Below are positions 26,468-34,634 of a stretch of 40,996 nucleotides of DNA, in pieces. The number at the start of each line of letters is the position of its first letter. Positions within the stretch are counted from its first letter, which is position 1. A program made the translations under genes and the position numbers. Origin of the DNA: JAABTH01 sp964390725 (lineage in GTDB: Bacteria > Bacillota > Dethiobacteria > DTU022); NCBI GenBank assembly GCA_964390725.1, contig CAYMIW010000028.1:1-40996 (forward strand), written 5' to 3'. Under the pieces are notes generated by a model. It ran no database searches, had not been told where the DNA came from, and saw nothing but the letters and a program-made list of their open reading frames with translations.

Positions 26468-27316
26468 ATGGAACAATTTGCGGTGTTCAAAACAATTCAG
26501 CAAAGAATCTCAATCCGAAGCTACTCTGAACGCCCGCTCGACACAACCTTACTGGACGACCTTGAAAATTATATCGAAAATATCGACAGCGGCCCTTTCG
26601 GTACCAAACCGCGTTTAAGTTTCTTTAACTTGGAGCCCCTTGAGAAAAAAGAACTGCGCGGCCTGGGCACCTACGGTTTCATTAAGGGCGCCAGCCTCTA
26701 TATTTTATGCGCAGTCGACAACAAGGACGGAGCTATGGAAGACCTCGGATTTTGCCTTGAGAGGATCATCCTCAAAGCAACCAGCCTCGGCCTGGGCACC
26801 TGTTGGCTTGGTGGAACTTTTAAAAGAGCTTCCTTTGCCAGGCAGATGGATCTTCAACCGGGCGAGCTGCTTCCGGCTATAACCCCGGTTGGTTATCCGG
26901 CAGAAGATATAAACCATAGAGATCAGCTGACCCGCCTGGCCGTTAAAGCAAAGAATCGCAAATCCCGGGCTGAACTTTTCTATGGCCCCGACGGGAAAAC
27001 ACCACTCGGGCAAGAAAATAACAATCCTTACCACGATGCCCTTGAGGCAGTACGCCTGGGTCCATCGGCATCAAACCGCCAGCCCTGGCGGATCAGCAGG
27101 GACGAAAAAGGCAAATATCATCTCTATCTGATGGAAAATAAAATCTATAACCGGCTGATGGGCAAAATCCGCTTACAAAATATAGACATGGGAATTGCCA
27201 TGTGCCATTTTGCCCTGGTGGCTGAAGAGCAAAACCTGCCCGGTATGTGGAGAAAAACAGCAGATGCGCCGGTATTCCAGGGACTGAAATATATTGCAAC
27301 CTGGTCGGAACAGTAA
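26468..27316 (+). CDS. Nitroreductase family protein (TM1586-like)
   Basis: 282 aa, soluble, FMN-dependent oxidoreductase fold. The N-terminal 'RISIRSYSERPLD' is the phosphate-contacting Arg/Ser segment of nitroreductases; 'LGFCLERIILKATSLGLGTCWLGGTF' (about 95-120) is the central helix and strand; 'AVRLGPSASNRQPWRI' near 195-210 is a second nitroreductase-type motif, and the C-terminus 'IDMGIAMCHFALVAEE' repeats the helix pattern, so one chain may contain two half-domains. ATG with GGGAGG 10 nt upstream. Physiological substrate unknown. First plus-strand gene of the window, alone in its transcript. Confidence 0.85.
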   Translation: MEQFAVFKTIQQRISIRSYSERPLDTTLLDDLENYIENIDSGPFGTKPRLSFFNLEPLEKKELRGLGTYGFIKGASLYILCAVDNKDGAMEDLGFCLERIILKATSLGLGTCWLGGTFKRASFARQMDLQPGELLPAITPVGYPAEDINHRDQLTRLAVKAKNRKSRAELFYGPDGKTPLGQENNNPYHDALEAVRLGPSASNRQPWRISRDEKGKYHLYLMENKIYNRLMGKIRLQNIDMGIAMCHFALVAEEQNLPGMWRKTADAPVFQGLKYIATWSEQ

Positions 27317-27394
27317 CCAGGTTAAGTTAAACTTTTTTTCTCGCTGAATAAATAGTCATCCCAACCTTATAAAATACAATAAGACAGGGATGCA

Positions 27395-27571
27395 TCACAA
27401 AAACATCCCAGACAACATGGCCTTCTTTTCCGTACCGCTTTCACCAGTTATTAATACCGTAGAGTTGCTTTTTGCCACTTTGTTGGCCTGTTCCCTGGCT
27501 TTTCTAATCATAAGGCTGCTGCCCACAATATCTTTATAAGAATACCAGGGACTGCTCTGGCTCTTACTGAT
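27395..27571 (-). pseudogene. Remnant of a sigma-54-dependent activator AAA+ domain
   Basis: About 58 codons read YKDIVGSS, then 'VAKSNSTVLITGESG', closely following the start of the sigma-54 interaction domain (FDDIIGSS...VAKSDSTVLITGESGTGKE). The Walker A is spoiled (GESGTEK instead of GESGTGK) and a stop follows within 15 codons. Sensor domain, remainder of the AAA+ module and DNA-binding domain are absent. No start codon or ribosome binding site is apparent. A decayed fragment lying just after the Mut7-C gene. Confidence 0.7.
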
Positions 27572-28313
27572 TTAAATGAATTAGGTCTTTTATAAACTTG
27601 GACATCTTCCGGTGGTGAGTCCCCTGCCAGTAAACACGGCCGCATTGTTTACAGCACTTATAATCCTTAACCGTAACCTTAACACGAGGTGGCACTCTGT
27701 CTTCTACTTCCGCCGCAGAAACATCCTGCAGTACCTCATTGCAGCGAAGACAAAGCCGGAAAGGCCGAATTGCGTTAAATAAGTCAAACCGGCGGAGGAC
27801 CTCTTCTACCTGTTCACGCGGCTTTTCTGAGCGCACCAGGTAGCCATGGGTCACTTTTGAGCGCTTGAGCAAACCCCGGTCTCGGGTGAGTAAAATTCTT
27901 TTTTCCCCGGCAGAAATATCGGCTAACTCATGATCGTGATAACTATTATCGTAAAGTGTATTAAAACCGAGCATTCGCAGGTAGGAAGCAAGTTTACCCA
28001 GGTGGACATCAAGCACAAAACAGGACTCGCGCAGCGGTTTTGGTCGCACTCTAACGAGGGGGGTGATATTTAAAGACTCAAAAACAGGATAAACACTAAT
28101 CAATTCGCCATTATTGACCCGGTGTGAAAAATCTACCGATTTACCCCCGGCCAGGATAAGATCGACCTCAGTATGGGGCACGCCAAGAGCCTCAATTAAA
28201 TCTTTAACCGTCGGCCGCCCAAACAGGGAATGGCAAAAAGCTACCTGTCTTCTCTCTGGCATTAAGAAATCATTTAATTCGGCATAAAAGCGAATAGTAA
28301 CTGTAGAAGGCAC
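27564..28313 (-). CDS. Ubiquitin-like + Mut7-C RNase domain protein
   Basis: 249 aa from GTG 28313, preceded by AAAGGAG with 8 nt spacing; a longer frame to 28400 runs through a gene remnant and has no ribosome binding site. Residues 1-80 form a ThiS/MoaD-like ubiquitin fold ('VTIRFYAELNDFL...PTVKDLIEALGVPHTEVDLIL'). Residues about 95-249 are the Mut7-C PIN-like RNase domain with 'FVLDVHLGKLASYLRMLGF' and LTRDRGLLKR carrying the acidic residues, then a zinc ribbon (CLRC...CKQC) and the conserved 'VYWQGTHHRKM'. The pairing of these domains is common in Bacillota and Proteobacteria; the RNA target is unknown. Confidence 0.9.
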   Translation of the reverse strand: MPSTVTIRFYAELNDFLMPERRQVAFCHSLFGRPTVKDLIEALGVPHTEVDLILAGGKSVDFSHRVNNGELISVYPVFESLNITPLVRVRPKPLRESCFVLDVHLGKLASYLRMLGFNTLYDNSYHDHELADISAGEKRILLTRDRGLLKRSKVTHGYLVRSEKPREQVEEVLRRFDLFNAIRPFRLCLRCNEVLQDVSAAEVEDRVPPRVKVTVKDYKCCKQCGRVYWQGTHHRKMSKFIKDLIHLNQ

Positions 28314-28339
28314 TGGCCTGTCTCCTTTAGGCCGGTTTA

Positions 28340-28492
28340 TTAATAAGTCAGGCAAAACGTCCCACTGACTTTTTGTTGCCCGGGATAACACTGCCACCAC
28401 TGCTCATCATCGGCAATGGGTACGGTACTATCCCAATCACCGCTGTGATTTACAGCAGCAACCATAGCATCAATATAAGTTAATGATATCAA
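28340..28492 (-). pseudogene. Remnant of an ADP-ribosylglycohydrolase (DraG/ARH family)
   Basis: A 50-codon stretch starting TTG ATA and ending TAA reads 'TYIDAMVAAVNHSGDWDSTVPIA', matching the metal-binding C-terminal signature of ADP-ribosylglycohydrolases (AVNHSGDSDSTGAIAG). The second metal Asp region is altered (DWDST) and the following Gly-rich helix is missing. A stop codon precedes the stretch and no start signal is present. It overlaps the false upstream extension of the Mut7-C frame. Confidence 0.55.
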
Positions 28493-28657
28493 CCGTTACT
28501 ATTAAGTCAACCAAATAATCCTCCCGGCTACATAGTCCCAGCGGTTTCTTAAAAGATATCTGTTTGGCTTAAAGAAAATCTATCTATTCTTTATGATATA
28601 ATTGCTATACTAAATTTTGCTCCTGCTTGAATATGCATTGAAAAGGGAGATTGAACC

Positions 28658-30373
28658 CTGAACAGAATTAAAGAGATTTTTTATCCACAAAAACAGATTG
28701 TATATCAACCCGGGCAAGAACGACGCCAGTTACGAATTGCCGATTATACAAAGTGGCTCCTAATCCGCATCTTTATTTTAGCCACCCTGATTGTCATTGT
28801 CCTCGTTCCTTTAATCCTTTACTTAATGCCGGCTTTCGAAGGAAGAGAGGTTACCGTTGGCCAGGCTGTTATATTTATCGTGCAGAGTCTCACCACAACG
28901 GGCTATGGCGAACTACTACCTTTTCATTCATTTCCAATGATTTTCCTGACAATTGTGCTGATGATTGCCGGCGTTTTTATGATTTTTATGATTGCCGGCA
29001 CTTTAATGGCCTCCCTGGTTGAAAGCCGCATCACTCCAAAAGCGCCAACCCAAACCAAGCTTGCTGATCATGTCGTCTTTACTACTTTTAATGAAACGGT
29101 TGCCCGCACTATAGATCTTCTTAACCATCATCATGTTCCATACATAGTAGCTGTAGAAGAGCAGCAACAGGCCGTTGAGTTAATGAGGAGAGGCATTTAC
29201 GTCATCTGTGCTGATCCAAAATATGATGAGGGCTTGAAAAGCCTTAACACCAAGGCAGCCAAGTTGGTTGTCGCTACCAATGCCGATACCGATAATATAA
29301 ATATTACCCTCGGAATATCAACTGCTTGTGACACACCGGTTCTAGCAATGATGGAGAATGAAAAAAGAGCCGAGCTGGCTTACGCAGCCGGAGCCAAACA
29401 AGTGGTTACCCTGGAAGAAACCCTTGGTAAACAGCTGGTAGACTGGATCTGCGCTGATGCCAGTCCGACAAAATTTTTAGAACTCATTAAAGTTGAAGTA
29501 TCCCCGGAAATAATTTCCCAGCTTAAACCAAGTATTATTCATGTCGGAACAAACAGCAAGTTTAGAAGCGAATCTATTGGTGATTCCAGGCTGCGCACAA
29601 AAACAGGTGCCACTGTGGCAGCAGTATGGAATGAAGACGGTACTTTATCAACTCCTTCCGCAGAAACATTTATCAATGAATCGACCTTGCTGGTCCTCGG
29701 ACCCCATAACAATGTTGACCGCCTCGCTTCTCTGATGGGAGGCCCCGGCCCGGGAGGTCATGTTGTATTGATCGGTGCCGGAAGGGTCGGCCAGGAAGCA
29801 GGCAAGCGGCTAAATGAATCCGGCATAAAACCGTGTGTTGTAGATATTCAGGAACGACCATTGCATTTCGAAGGAACCCTGATCGTGGGCGATGCCACAA
29901 AGCCGTATGTCCTGCAAAAGGTAAGAATAGAAGAAGCTGACACCCTGATTGTAACAATCAACGATGATAGCTTAAATATTTTTATCGTTCTGGCTAACAG
30001 CTTAATAAACCCTGATGTCGATGTAATGGCCCGTGCTGTTCATGCAGATGCAATCGATCGCCTGCATCAGGCAGGTGCCAATCATGTTCTGTCCGAATCC
30101 ATTCTCGGTTTTCAGCTGCTGCAGATTGCCATGGTTGAAATGGGCGTACTGCCTAAGCTATCAAACTCTGTTCTTCGTGAAATCACCTGGATTTCCGGGC
30201 CAACCACCATTTCTGATTTAACTGCTAAATATAAAGGCAATTTTAAAATCGTCTGCATCGTTAGGAACAATGAAGTTATTGAACCCTCGATAAGCTTTAC
30301 CTTAGAAAAAGACGACCGTTTAGTAGTGCTCGGCCACCCCGATCACCTGAAAACAATCACCGAAACCAAGTAG
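28658..30373 (+). CDS. Two-TM potassium channel with two RCK (TrkA-N/TrkA-C) modules, CTG start
   Basis: 571 aa when read from CTG 28658. The first ATG (28826) would remove the first membrane helix (about 33-56), while the frame upstream is channel-like and closes with TGA just before the CTG; GGGAG sits 8 nt ahead. Then come the selectivity filter TTTGYGE (about 79-85), the second helix (about 93-120), RCK1 with TrkA_N and TrkA_C, and RCK2 with TrkA_N (GAGRVG) and TrkA_C. RCK1 lacks the Gly-rich nucleotide motif (TTFNET instead), so only RCK2 looks able to bind nucleotide in the canonical way. The order resembles GsuK-type gated K+ channels. It would control K+ flux or osmotic response. Monocistronic. 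Confidence 0.85.
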   Translation: MNRIKEIFYPQKQIVYQPGQERRQLRIADYTKWLLIRIFILATLIVIVLVPLILYLMPAFEGREVTVGQAVIFIVQSLTTTGYGELLPFHSFPMIFLTIVLMIAGVFMIFMIAGTLMASLVESRITPKAPTQTKLADHVVFTTFNETVARTIDLLNHHHVPYIVAVEEQQQAVELMRRGIYVICADPKYDEGLKSLNTKAAKLVVATNADTDNINITLGISTACDTPVLAMMENEKRAELAYAAGAKQVVTLEETLGKQLVDWICADASPTKFLELIKVEVSPEIISQLKPSIIHVGTNSKFRSESIGDSRLRTKTGATVAAVWNEDGTLSTPSAETFINESTLLVLGPHNNVDRLASLMGGPGPGGHVVLIGAGRVGQEAGKRLNESGIKPCVVDIQERPLHFEGTLIVGDATKPYVLQKVRIEEADTLIVTINDDSLNIFIVLANSLINPDVDVMARAVHADAIDRLHQAGANHVLSESILGFQLLQIAMVEMGVLPKLSNSVLREITWISGPTTISDLTAKYKGNFKIVCIVRNNEVIEPSISFTLEKDDRLVVLGHPDHLKTITETK

Positions 30374-30571
30374 GATAATTGCAATTATCAGGTCAGCAAA
30401 TAGCGGCTGACAAACCACTCGTTTCCACTCCTGAAAACAAGGAACTCCGCACAGTTGAGGAAGAATAAACGCCGGTATTTCAAACATTTTTCAGCCTGGC
30501 TGAAAGTTTGAGGATTAGCCAGTATTCACAGAGGCACCTGGGTATTACAGGTTAACTTAACTACTCTACTG
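30374..30571. terminator. Convergent intergenic region with two palindromes, possible terminator
   Basis: Two genes converge here. A perfect 16-bp palindrome GATAATTGCAATTATC (30374-30389) starts one base after the channel stop. A second stem-loop lies at 30481-30510: TTTCAGCC/GGCTGAAA with a 1-nt centre, plus flanking CAAAC/GTTTG. Neither is followed by a U-run on either strand, so intrinsic termination is only a guess. Nothing else is visible. Confidence 0.35.
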
Positions 30572-32563
30572 TTATTCAAGCACGGTAACAAACACCTCAA
30601 CTAATTCAGGATCAAACTGTTTACCTGCAAAGCGTTTAAGCTCGCTAATCGCTTCATCATCTGTCCGGGCTTTACTATACGGCCGATCATTAGTCATTGC
30701 ATCAAAAGCATCAACAATGCTTAATATGCGACACTCAACGGGAATAGAATCTCCTTTCAAACCCAACGGATAACCTCCTCCATTCCAATGTTCATGATGT
30801 TTCAAAATTAATTCAGCGACAGTTGATAAATCGGGAGATGATGAGGCAATACGATAACCTTTCTCCGGGTGCATTTTCATTATTTCCCATTCTTCCTCAT
30901 TTAGTGGCCCGGGTTTGAATAATATCTGATCAGGTATCCCAACTTTACCTAAATCGTGAACCTGGGCCAGGAGAGACAGGTCGCCCAGCTGATTGGCATT
31001 CAAACCCAACCTGACCCCCATTTTATTTGACAAATGTTGCACTCGATCAGCGTGCCCTTCAGCGATAAAATCTCTTTCTGCAAGTGCAGACATAAGAGCC
31101 TGGACTATCTGGTTGCGAGAACTTTTTCGGTGACTTAGTTTATCCCGGTACATCAGGTCATCAGCTTTTTTAAGCAGATCATAAAGCGAACCATCCGTTG
31201 GATTTTTAGAGGTTGCAAGCCCCAGGGATAAACTTAAAGGCAGTTCGAGTGAAGCCTGGTTAACCGTAAAAAGGCCCGATCTAATGCGGTTGCAGATCTG
31301 CTCTCCCGTCGAGCCATCTGTTTCAAGAAGTATTGCGGCAAACTCATCTCCACCTATCCGAGCCAGGACATCACCCTGCCGTAGAGATTCTTTTAAAATG
31401 TTTGCGCAATCAATCAGAACCTGATCCCCTTGATTATGGCCCATCGTATCGTTGATCAGCTTTAAACCGTCCAGATCAGCTGATATTAATGAAATTGGAT
31501 AATAGCGGCTATTTGTCAACCTGTTTAACTCATCTTCAAAATAATAGCGGTTATAAAGGCCGGTAAGTTGATCGTGCAAGCTCATGTAACTTAATCTGTT
31601 TTCATAACCTTTACGCTCCGTAATATCCTGCACCATTCCGATCGAATAAACTATTTCGCCAGCGCTGTTTTTAAAATGCTCGCAACGTTCAAGAACATAG
31701 CGCACTTCACCGTTGGCCTGAGGCACCACCCGATGCTCTACCTCATATGAATCCTTTCCGGTAATTATTGAATCTTTATAAGCCCGGTCCACTGTATCCC
31801 GATCATCAGGGTGGATAAACTGTAAAAACGAATCATAGCTTGGGCTAAAAGCTTCTTTATCCAACCCGAATATGCGGTAAACTTCATCTGACCAACTTAG
31901 CTGACCGGTAGATAAATCATAATCCCAGCTGCCGACATGGGCTATTTCTTGGGTTTTTTTCAGCCTGCGTTCATTTTCCTGCAGATCCCTTTCAGTCTGA
32001 AGCTGGTTTTCCTGGCTCTTAATAATATAGGCTAAAACCAGGGTGGTAAGCGGATACAAAAGTAAGATTGGCAGGGCAAGCTGATTAACAACAGCGCTGA
32101 GAGATAGGCTTGGTATATATTGAAAAGAATAAAGCATTACCAAGTGGACAATCGCACTGAAGATAAGCAGGTTTAATACAGAGATTGATGCTATTTTTCT
32201 TTTGACCAGGTAAAAATATATTACACCAAATAGTGAAGACTGGATGATGGTGAAAATGCCCACTACAGCACCACTACCACCGATAAAAGCACGATAACCA
32301 ATACCTATAACTGCTGCTACCAGGGCTGTATAAGGACCGCCGAATAATCCGGCAATGCTGTGAATGATCGTGCGGCCGTCAAAGATAACACCTGGCTCCA
32401 GAAGAACCGGCATGCGCATGCCCAAAACAGCAACAACACCGAATAGTAAACCGGACAATAAAGCATAAAAGATACTACCCTTTTCCCAGCGACGGATAAT
32501 GATCGTATAAATAACAGTAGCCGAAACCAGCAAAGTAATGTTCTGAATAAAAGAAACTACCAT
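30572..32563 (-). CDS. Membrane 5TM-LYT/PAS/GGDEF/HD-GYP protein, c-di-GMP turnover
   Basis: 663 aa. Residues 1-190 hold five to six membrane helices of the LytS/YhcK type (5TMR-LYT). A PAS domain follows (about 205-310, 'AHVGSWDYDLSTGQLSWSDEVYRIFGL'). The GGDEF domain (about 320-480) keeps an intact GGDEF active-site motif ('ARIGGDEFAAILL'). The HD-GYP domain (about 490-663) keeps 'HDLGKVGIPD' and the GYP of 'HHEHWNGGGYP'. Both diguanylate cyclase and phosphodiesterase activity are therefore possible. ATG with GGAGTGG upstream. Likely a sensor that tunes c-di-GMP; targets unknown, but the giant surface protein in the same window would be a typical c-di-GMP-controlled output (inference only). 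Confidence 0.92.
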   Translation of the reverse strand: MVVSFIQNITLLVSATVIYTIIIRRWEKGSIFYALLSGLLFGVVAVLGMRMPVLLEPGVIFDGRTIIHSIAGLFGGPYTALVAAVIGIGYRAFIGGSGAVVGIFTIIQSSLFGVIYFYLVKRKIASISVLNLLIFSAIVHLVMLYSFQYIPSLSLSAVVNQLALPILLLYPLTTLVLAYIIKSQENQLQTERDLQENERRLKKTQEIAHVGSWDYDLSTGQLSWSDEVYRIFGLDKEAFSPSYDSFLQFIHPDDRDTVDRAYKDSIITGKDSYEVEHRVVPQANGEVRYVLERCEHFKNSAGEIVYSIGMVQDITERKGYENRLSYMSLHDQLTGLYNRYYFEDELNRLTNSRYYPISLISADLDGLKLINDTMGHNQGDQVLIDCANILKESLRQGDVLARIGGDEFAAILLETDGSTGEQICNRIRSGLFTVNQASLELPLSLSLGLATSKNPTDGSLYDLLKKADDLMYRDKLSHRKSSRNQIVQALMSALAERDFIAEGHADRVQHLSNKMGVRLGLNANQLGDLSLLAQVHDLGKVGIPDQILFKPGPLNEEEWEIMKMHPEKGYRIASSSPDLSTVAELILKHHEHWNGGGYPLGLKGDSIPVECRILSIVDAFDAMTNDRPYSKARTDDEAISELKRFAGKQFDPELVEVFVTVLE

Positions 32564-32649
32564 GTTTAAACACCCACTCCAGTTAGCAAATTGTTATATC
32601 CCTTTAGTCTAACAATTTCAATTGACGATTAGCTGCGGGGTAGCCACTG

Positions 32650-32859
32650 TTAAACTTCCTGGAAGCGGCGAACATAATAATAGCGCAATGCTTGAACTGG
32701 TATCAGGCTGGTTGTTGGTGAATTTACAAATTCACTTAAATAACTATGCTGTTCTATAAGTAATCCCGACCACTGTTCGATCTCTTCCTTCTTCAGCGGA
32801 TTTGCTTTACCGGTAATAGTTATGGCACTAATTAAATTAATACTCTCCGGCATAATCAT
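32650..32859 (-). pseudogene. Short frame resembling the C-terminus of a PNPOx-like flavoprotein (truncated)
   Basis: 69 codons ('PESINLISAITITGKA' near the start, 'RYYYVRRFQEV' at the end) resemble the last strands of pyridoxamine-5'-phosphate oxidase-like FMN proteins, which often end in RFQEV. A TGA lies two codons before the first ATG and no good ribosome binding site is present, so the N-terminal half appears lost. An independent small protein cannot be excluded. Confidence 0.4.
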
Positions 32860-33150
32860 AGCTCAAGGCTTCACCCCGGGTTTCAGATGCCTGTGCTATG
32901 TACGACTGAATTTATTACTATTAATATTATATAAATAGTTTTAATTTCCTGCTATTGTTTCTTTATTACAACAAACTTATCAACCTATTGACCTCATCCT
33001 GGTCAGTGAAAACCTGGCAGATCATCTAAAATATTAACATGCTCTCATTACATATCAAAATTTAGTTTGAATTCTTCACTCGCACGCCATTCATACGTCT
33101 ACACCAACCAAGAAGCATAGCTACAGGTAGAAACAAGTTTTTCCTGACAA
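32860..33150. other. AT-rich intergenic stretch
   Basis: About 290 bp between the PNPOx-like fragment and the TRAP operon terminator region. Both strands are full of stops and I see no RNA gene, repeat or clear promoter. It may be further decayed coding DNA from the lost N-terminal half of the PNPOx-like gene, but no match is readable. Confidence 0.4.
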
Positions 33151-33203
33151 TTGTACCTTGGTTTGGTACAAAGAATAAGACCCAACTAACCCAGTTGAGT
33201 CTT
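33151..33203 (-). terminator. Tandem stem-loops ending the TRAP operon
   Basis: Minus strand, about 50 nt after the dctM stop: first hairpin 33203-33177 with an 11-bp stem (one G-T pair) and loop GGGTT, followed by AUUCUUUGU; then a second inverted repeat 33171-33151 (TTGTACC/GGTACAA, 7-nt loop). The first is a plausible weak intrinsic terminator. The two are separated by only 5 nt. Confidence 0.55.
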
Positions 33204-33254
33204 ACCTTAAATACTTTATTAGTGTCTATGAGATCATGTTCATAAAACTGACGG

Positions 33255-34562
33255 TTAGATCAAACAAGGCAACCATAAGGCAATTGCCGGAATAAACATT
33301 GTAATGATAACCATCAAAATTTGTATGAGAAAGAACGGCACACCGCCACTATACACATCTTCCATTCCTACCTCAGGACATGAGCCTTTCAGTGCATATA
33401 GCGTTAGACCAACAGGAGGTGTTAAACCGGCAATTCCCAGGGTTATTAATATCAATACACAAAACCAGATTGGTTCAAAACCAAGTTCAATCACTGCAGG
33501 GGTAAATAAGGGTATTGTAATCATCATCAAAGCTATCGAATCCATAAAACAACCCATAATCAGCACACATACTATCATTAAACCAATGATAGCATATGGA
33601 GAAAGGGCTGATGTAACAATTGCATCGACTATTTCCGGACCTGCCCCAGTGAGACTAAGTACTCTTCCGAATATTGAGGAGCAAGACATAATCAGAAAGA
33701 TCATCGTTGTCATTTTAGCAGTTGCATATAAACTATCCAATAGAATTTTCCAGGTTAACCTTCTATATGCAAGAGCAACTATAATTGAACCTACAGCACC
33801 CAAAGCAGCTGCTTCGGTAGCAGTTGCAATGCCTAAAATTATGACACCCACCACCAGGAAAACAATGATTAATAGTGGTAGAGCCCGGGCAATGTTAACG
33901 ATTCTTTCTTGTGTAGTCATATTTTGCTTAACTTCTGTATTTGCAGGAACTACATCAGGATTAATATAGCTCATCACTATAATATAAACAACAAACAGAA
34001 TTGCGATAATTATACCAGGAACAAGCCCTCCAATAAGAACCTTGCTTGGCGATACTTCAGCAAGTGTGGCCAAAACTATAGCTAATCCACTTGGAGGTAT
34101 AAGAGCTGCTAAAGCAGCTCCCCCAAGAGCAGTGCCGCAAGCAAACCACTTTTTGTATCCTTCAGAAATCATTTTCGGAACCATGGTACTTCCCAATGTT
34201 GCGCTGGTAGCCAACGGAGCCCCACTTAAAGTTGCAAGAATTGTACCTGTACCAACAGTTATTAATGCGCTTTGTGCACGAAGCCTTCCGAAGATGCTTT
34301 CAACTGCGCTGGAAATAACATCAACCAGTCCGCACCTTACTATTATCTCACCCATAATAACAAAAAGAGGCACGGCGATCATAATAAAAGAGTTCAAGGA
34401 GTTAAACATACCGCTGCTTATAATATCAAAAAACCTTGTTCCTCCGTAAGCCACCAGAACTACTATGTTTGCGGCTAAAAAAGATAAGGCCACGGGAACA
34501 CGGTTTAACATCAAAAAAAGAAAAACGCCTCCCAATAAAGTAATAACCAGCCACGTTTCCAT
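33255..34562 (-). CDS. dctM: TRAP transporter large permease, DctM type
   Basis: 435 aa, highly hydrophobic, with about 12 membrane segments over the full length. Typical DctM features: 'VPVALSFLAANIVV' near the start, 'SGAPLATSATLGSTMVPKM' (about 115-133) in the first transport half, 'CFMDSIALMMITIPLFTPAV' (about 335-355) and 'ITLGIAGLTPPVGLTLYALKG' (about 375-395). It carries the substrate across the membrane using an ion gradient, most often Na+ or H+. ATG with AGGAGGG close upstream. 72 nt after dctQ and last gene of the operon. Confidence 0.95.
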   Translation of the reverse strand: METWLVITLLGGVFLFLMLNRVPVALSFLAANIVVLVAYGGTRFFDIISSGMFNSLNSFIMIAVPLFVIMGEIIVRCGLVDVISSAVESIFGRLRAQSALITVGTGTILATLSGAPLATSATLGSTMVPKMISEGYKKWFACGTALGGAALAALIPPSGLAIVLATLAEVSPSKVLIGGLVPGIIIAILFVVYIIVMSYINPDVVPANTEVKQNMTTQERIVNIARALPLLIIVFLVVGVIILGIATATEAAALGAVGSIIVALAYRRLTWKILLDSLYATAKMTTMIFLIMSCSSIFGRVLSLTGAGPEIVDAIVTSALSPYAIIGLMIVCVLIMGCFMDSIALMMITIPLFTPAVIELGFEPIWFCVLILITLGIAGLTPPVGLTLYALKGSCPEVGMEDVYSGGVPFFLIQILMVIITMFIPAIALWLPCLI

Positions 34563-34634
34563 ACAAACCCTCCTAATCTATGTCAATTGCTGCATATAAG
34601 CGTAAACTAAATCTTTAGCATAATTTTTATTGCT

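Noticed and set aside
26241..26468. 75-codon minus-strand frame between hydantoinase-A and nitroreductase
   Set aside because: No ribosome binding site, no recognisable similarity, and unusual His/Cys-rich composition; probably non-coding promoter region.
28314..28400. 29-codon extension of the Mut7-C protein
   Set aside because: The segment belongs to the ADP-ribosylglycohydrolase remnant in another frame; the GTG at 28313 has AAAGGAG and begins the ubiquitin-like domain.
33304..34449. Plus-strand frames of 221 and 135 codons opposite dctM
   Set aside because: They mirror the hydrophobic codons of dctM, resemble no family, and dctM itself is unambiguous.
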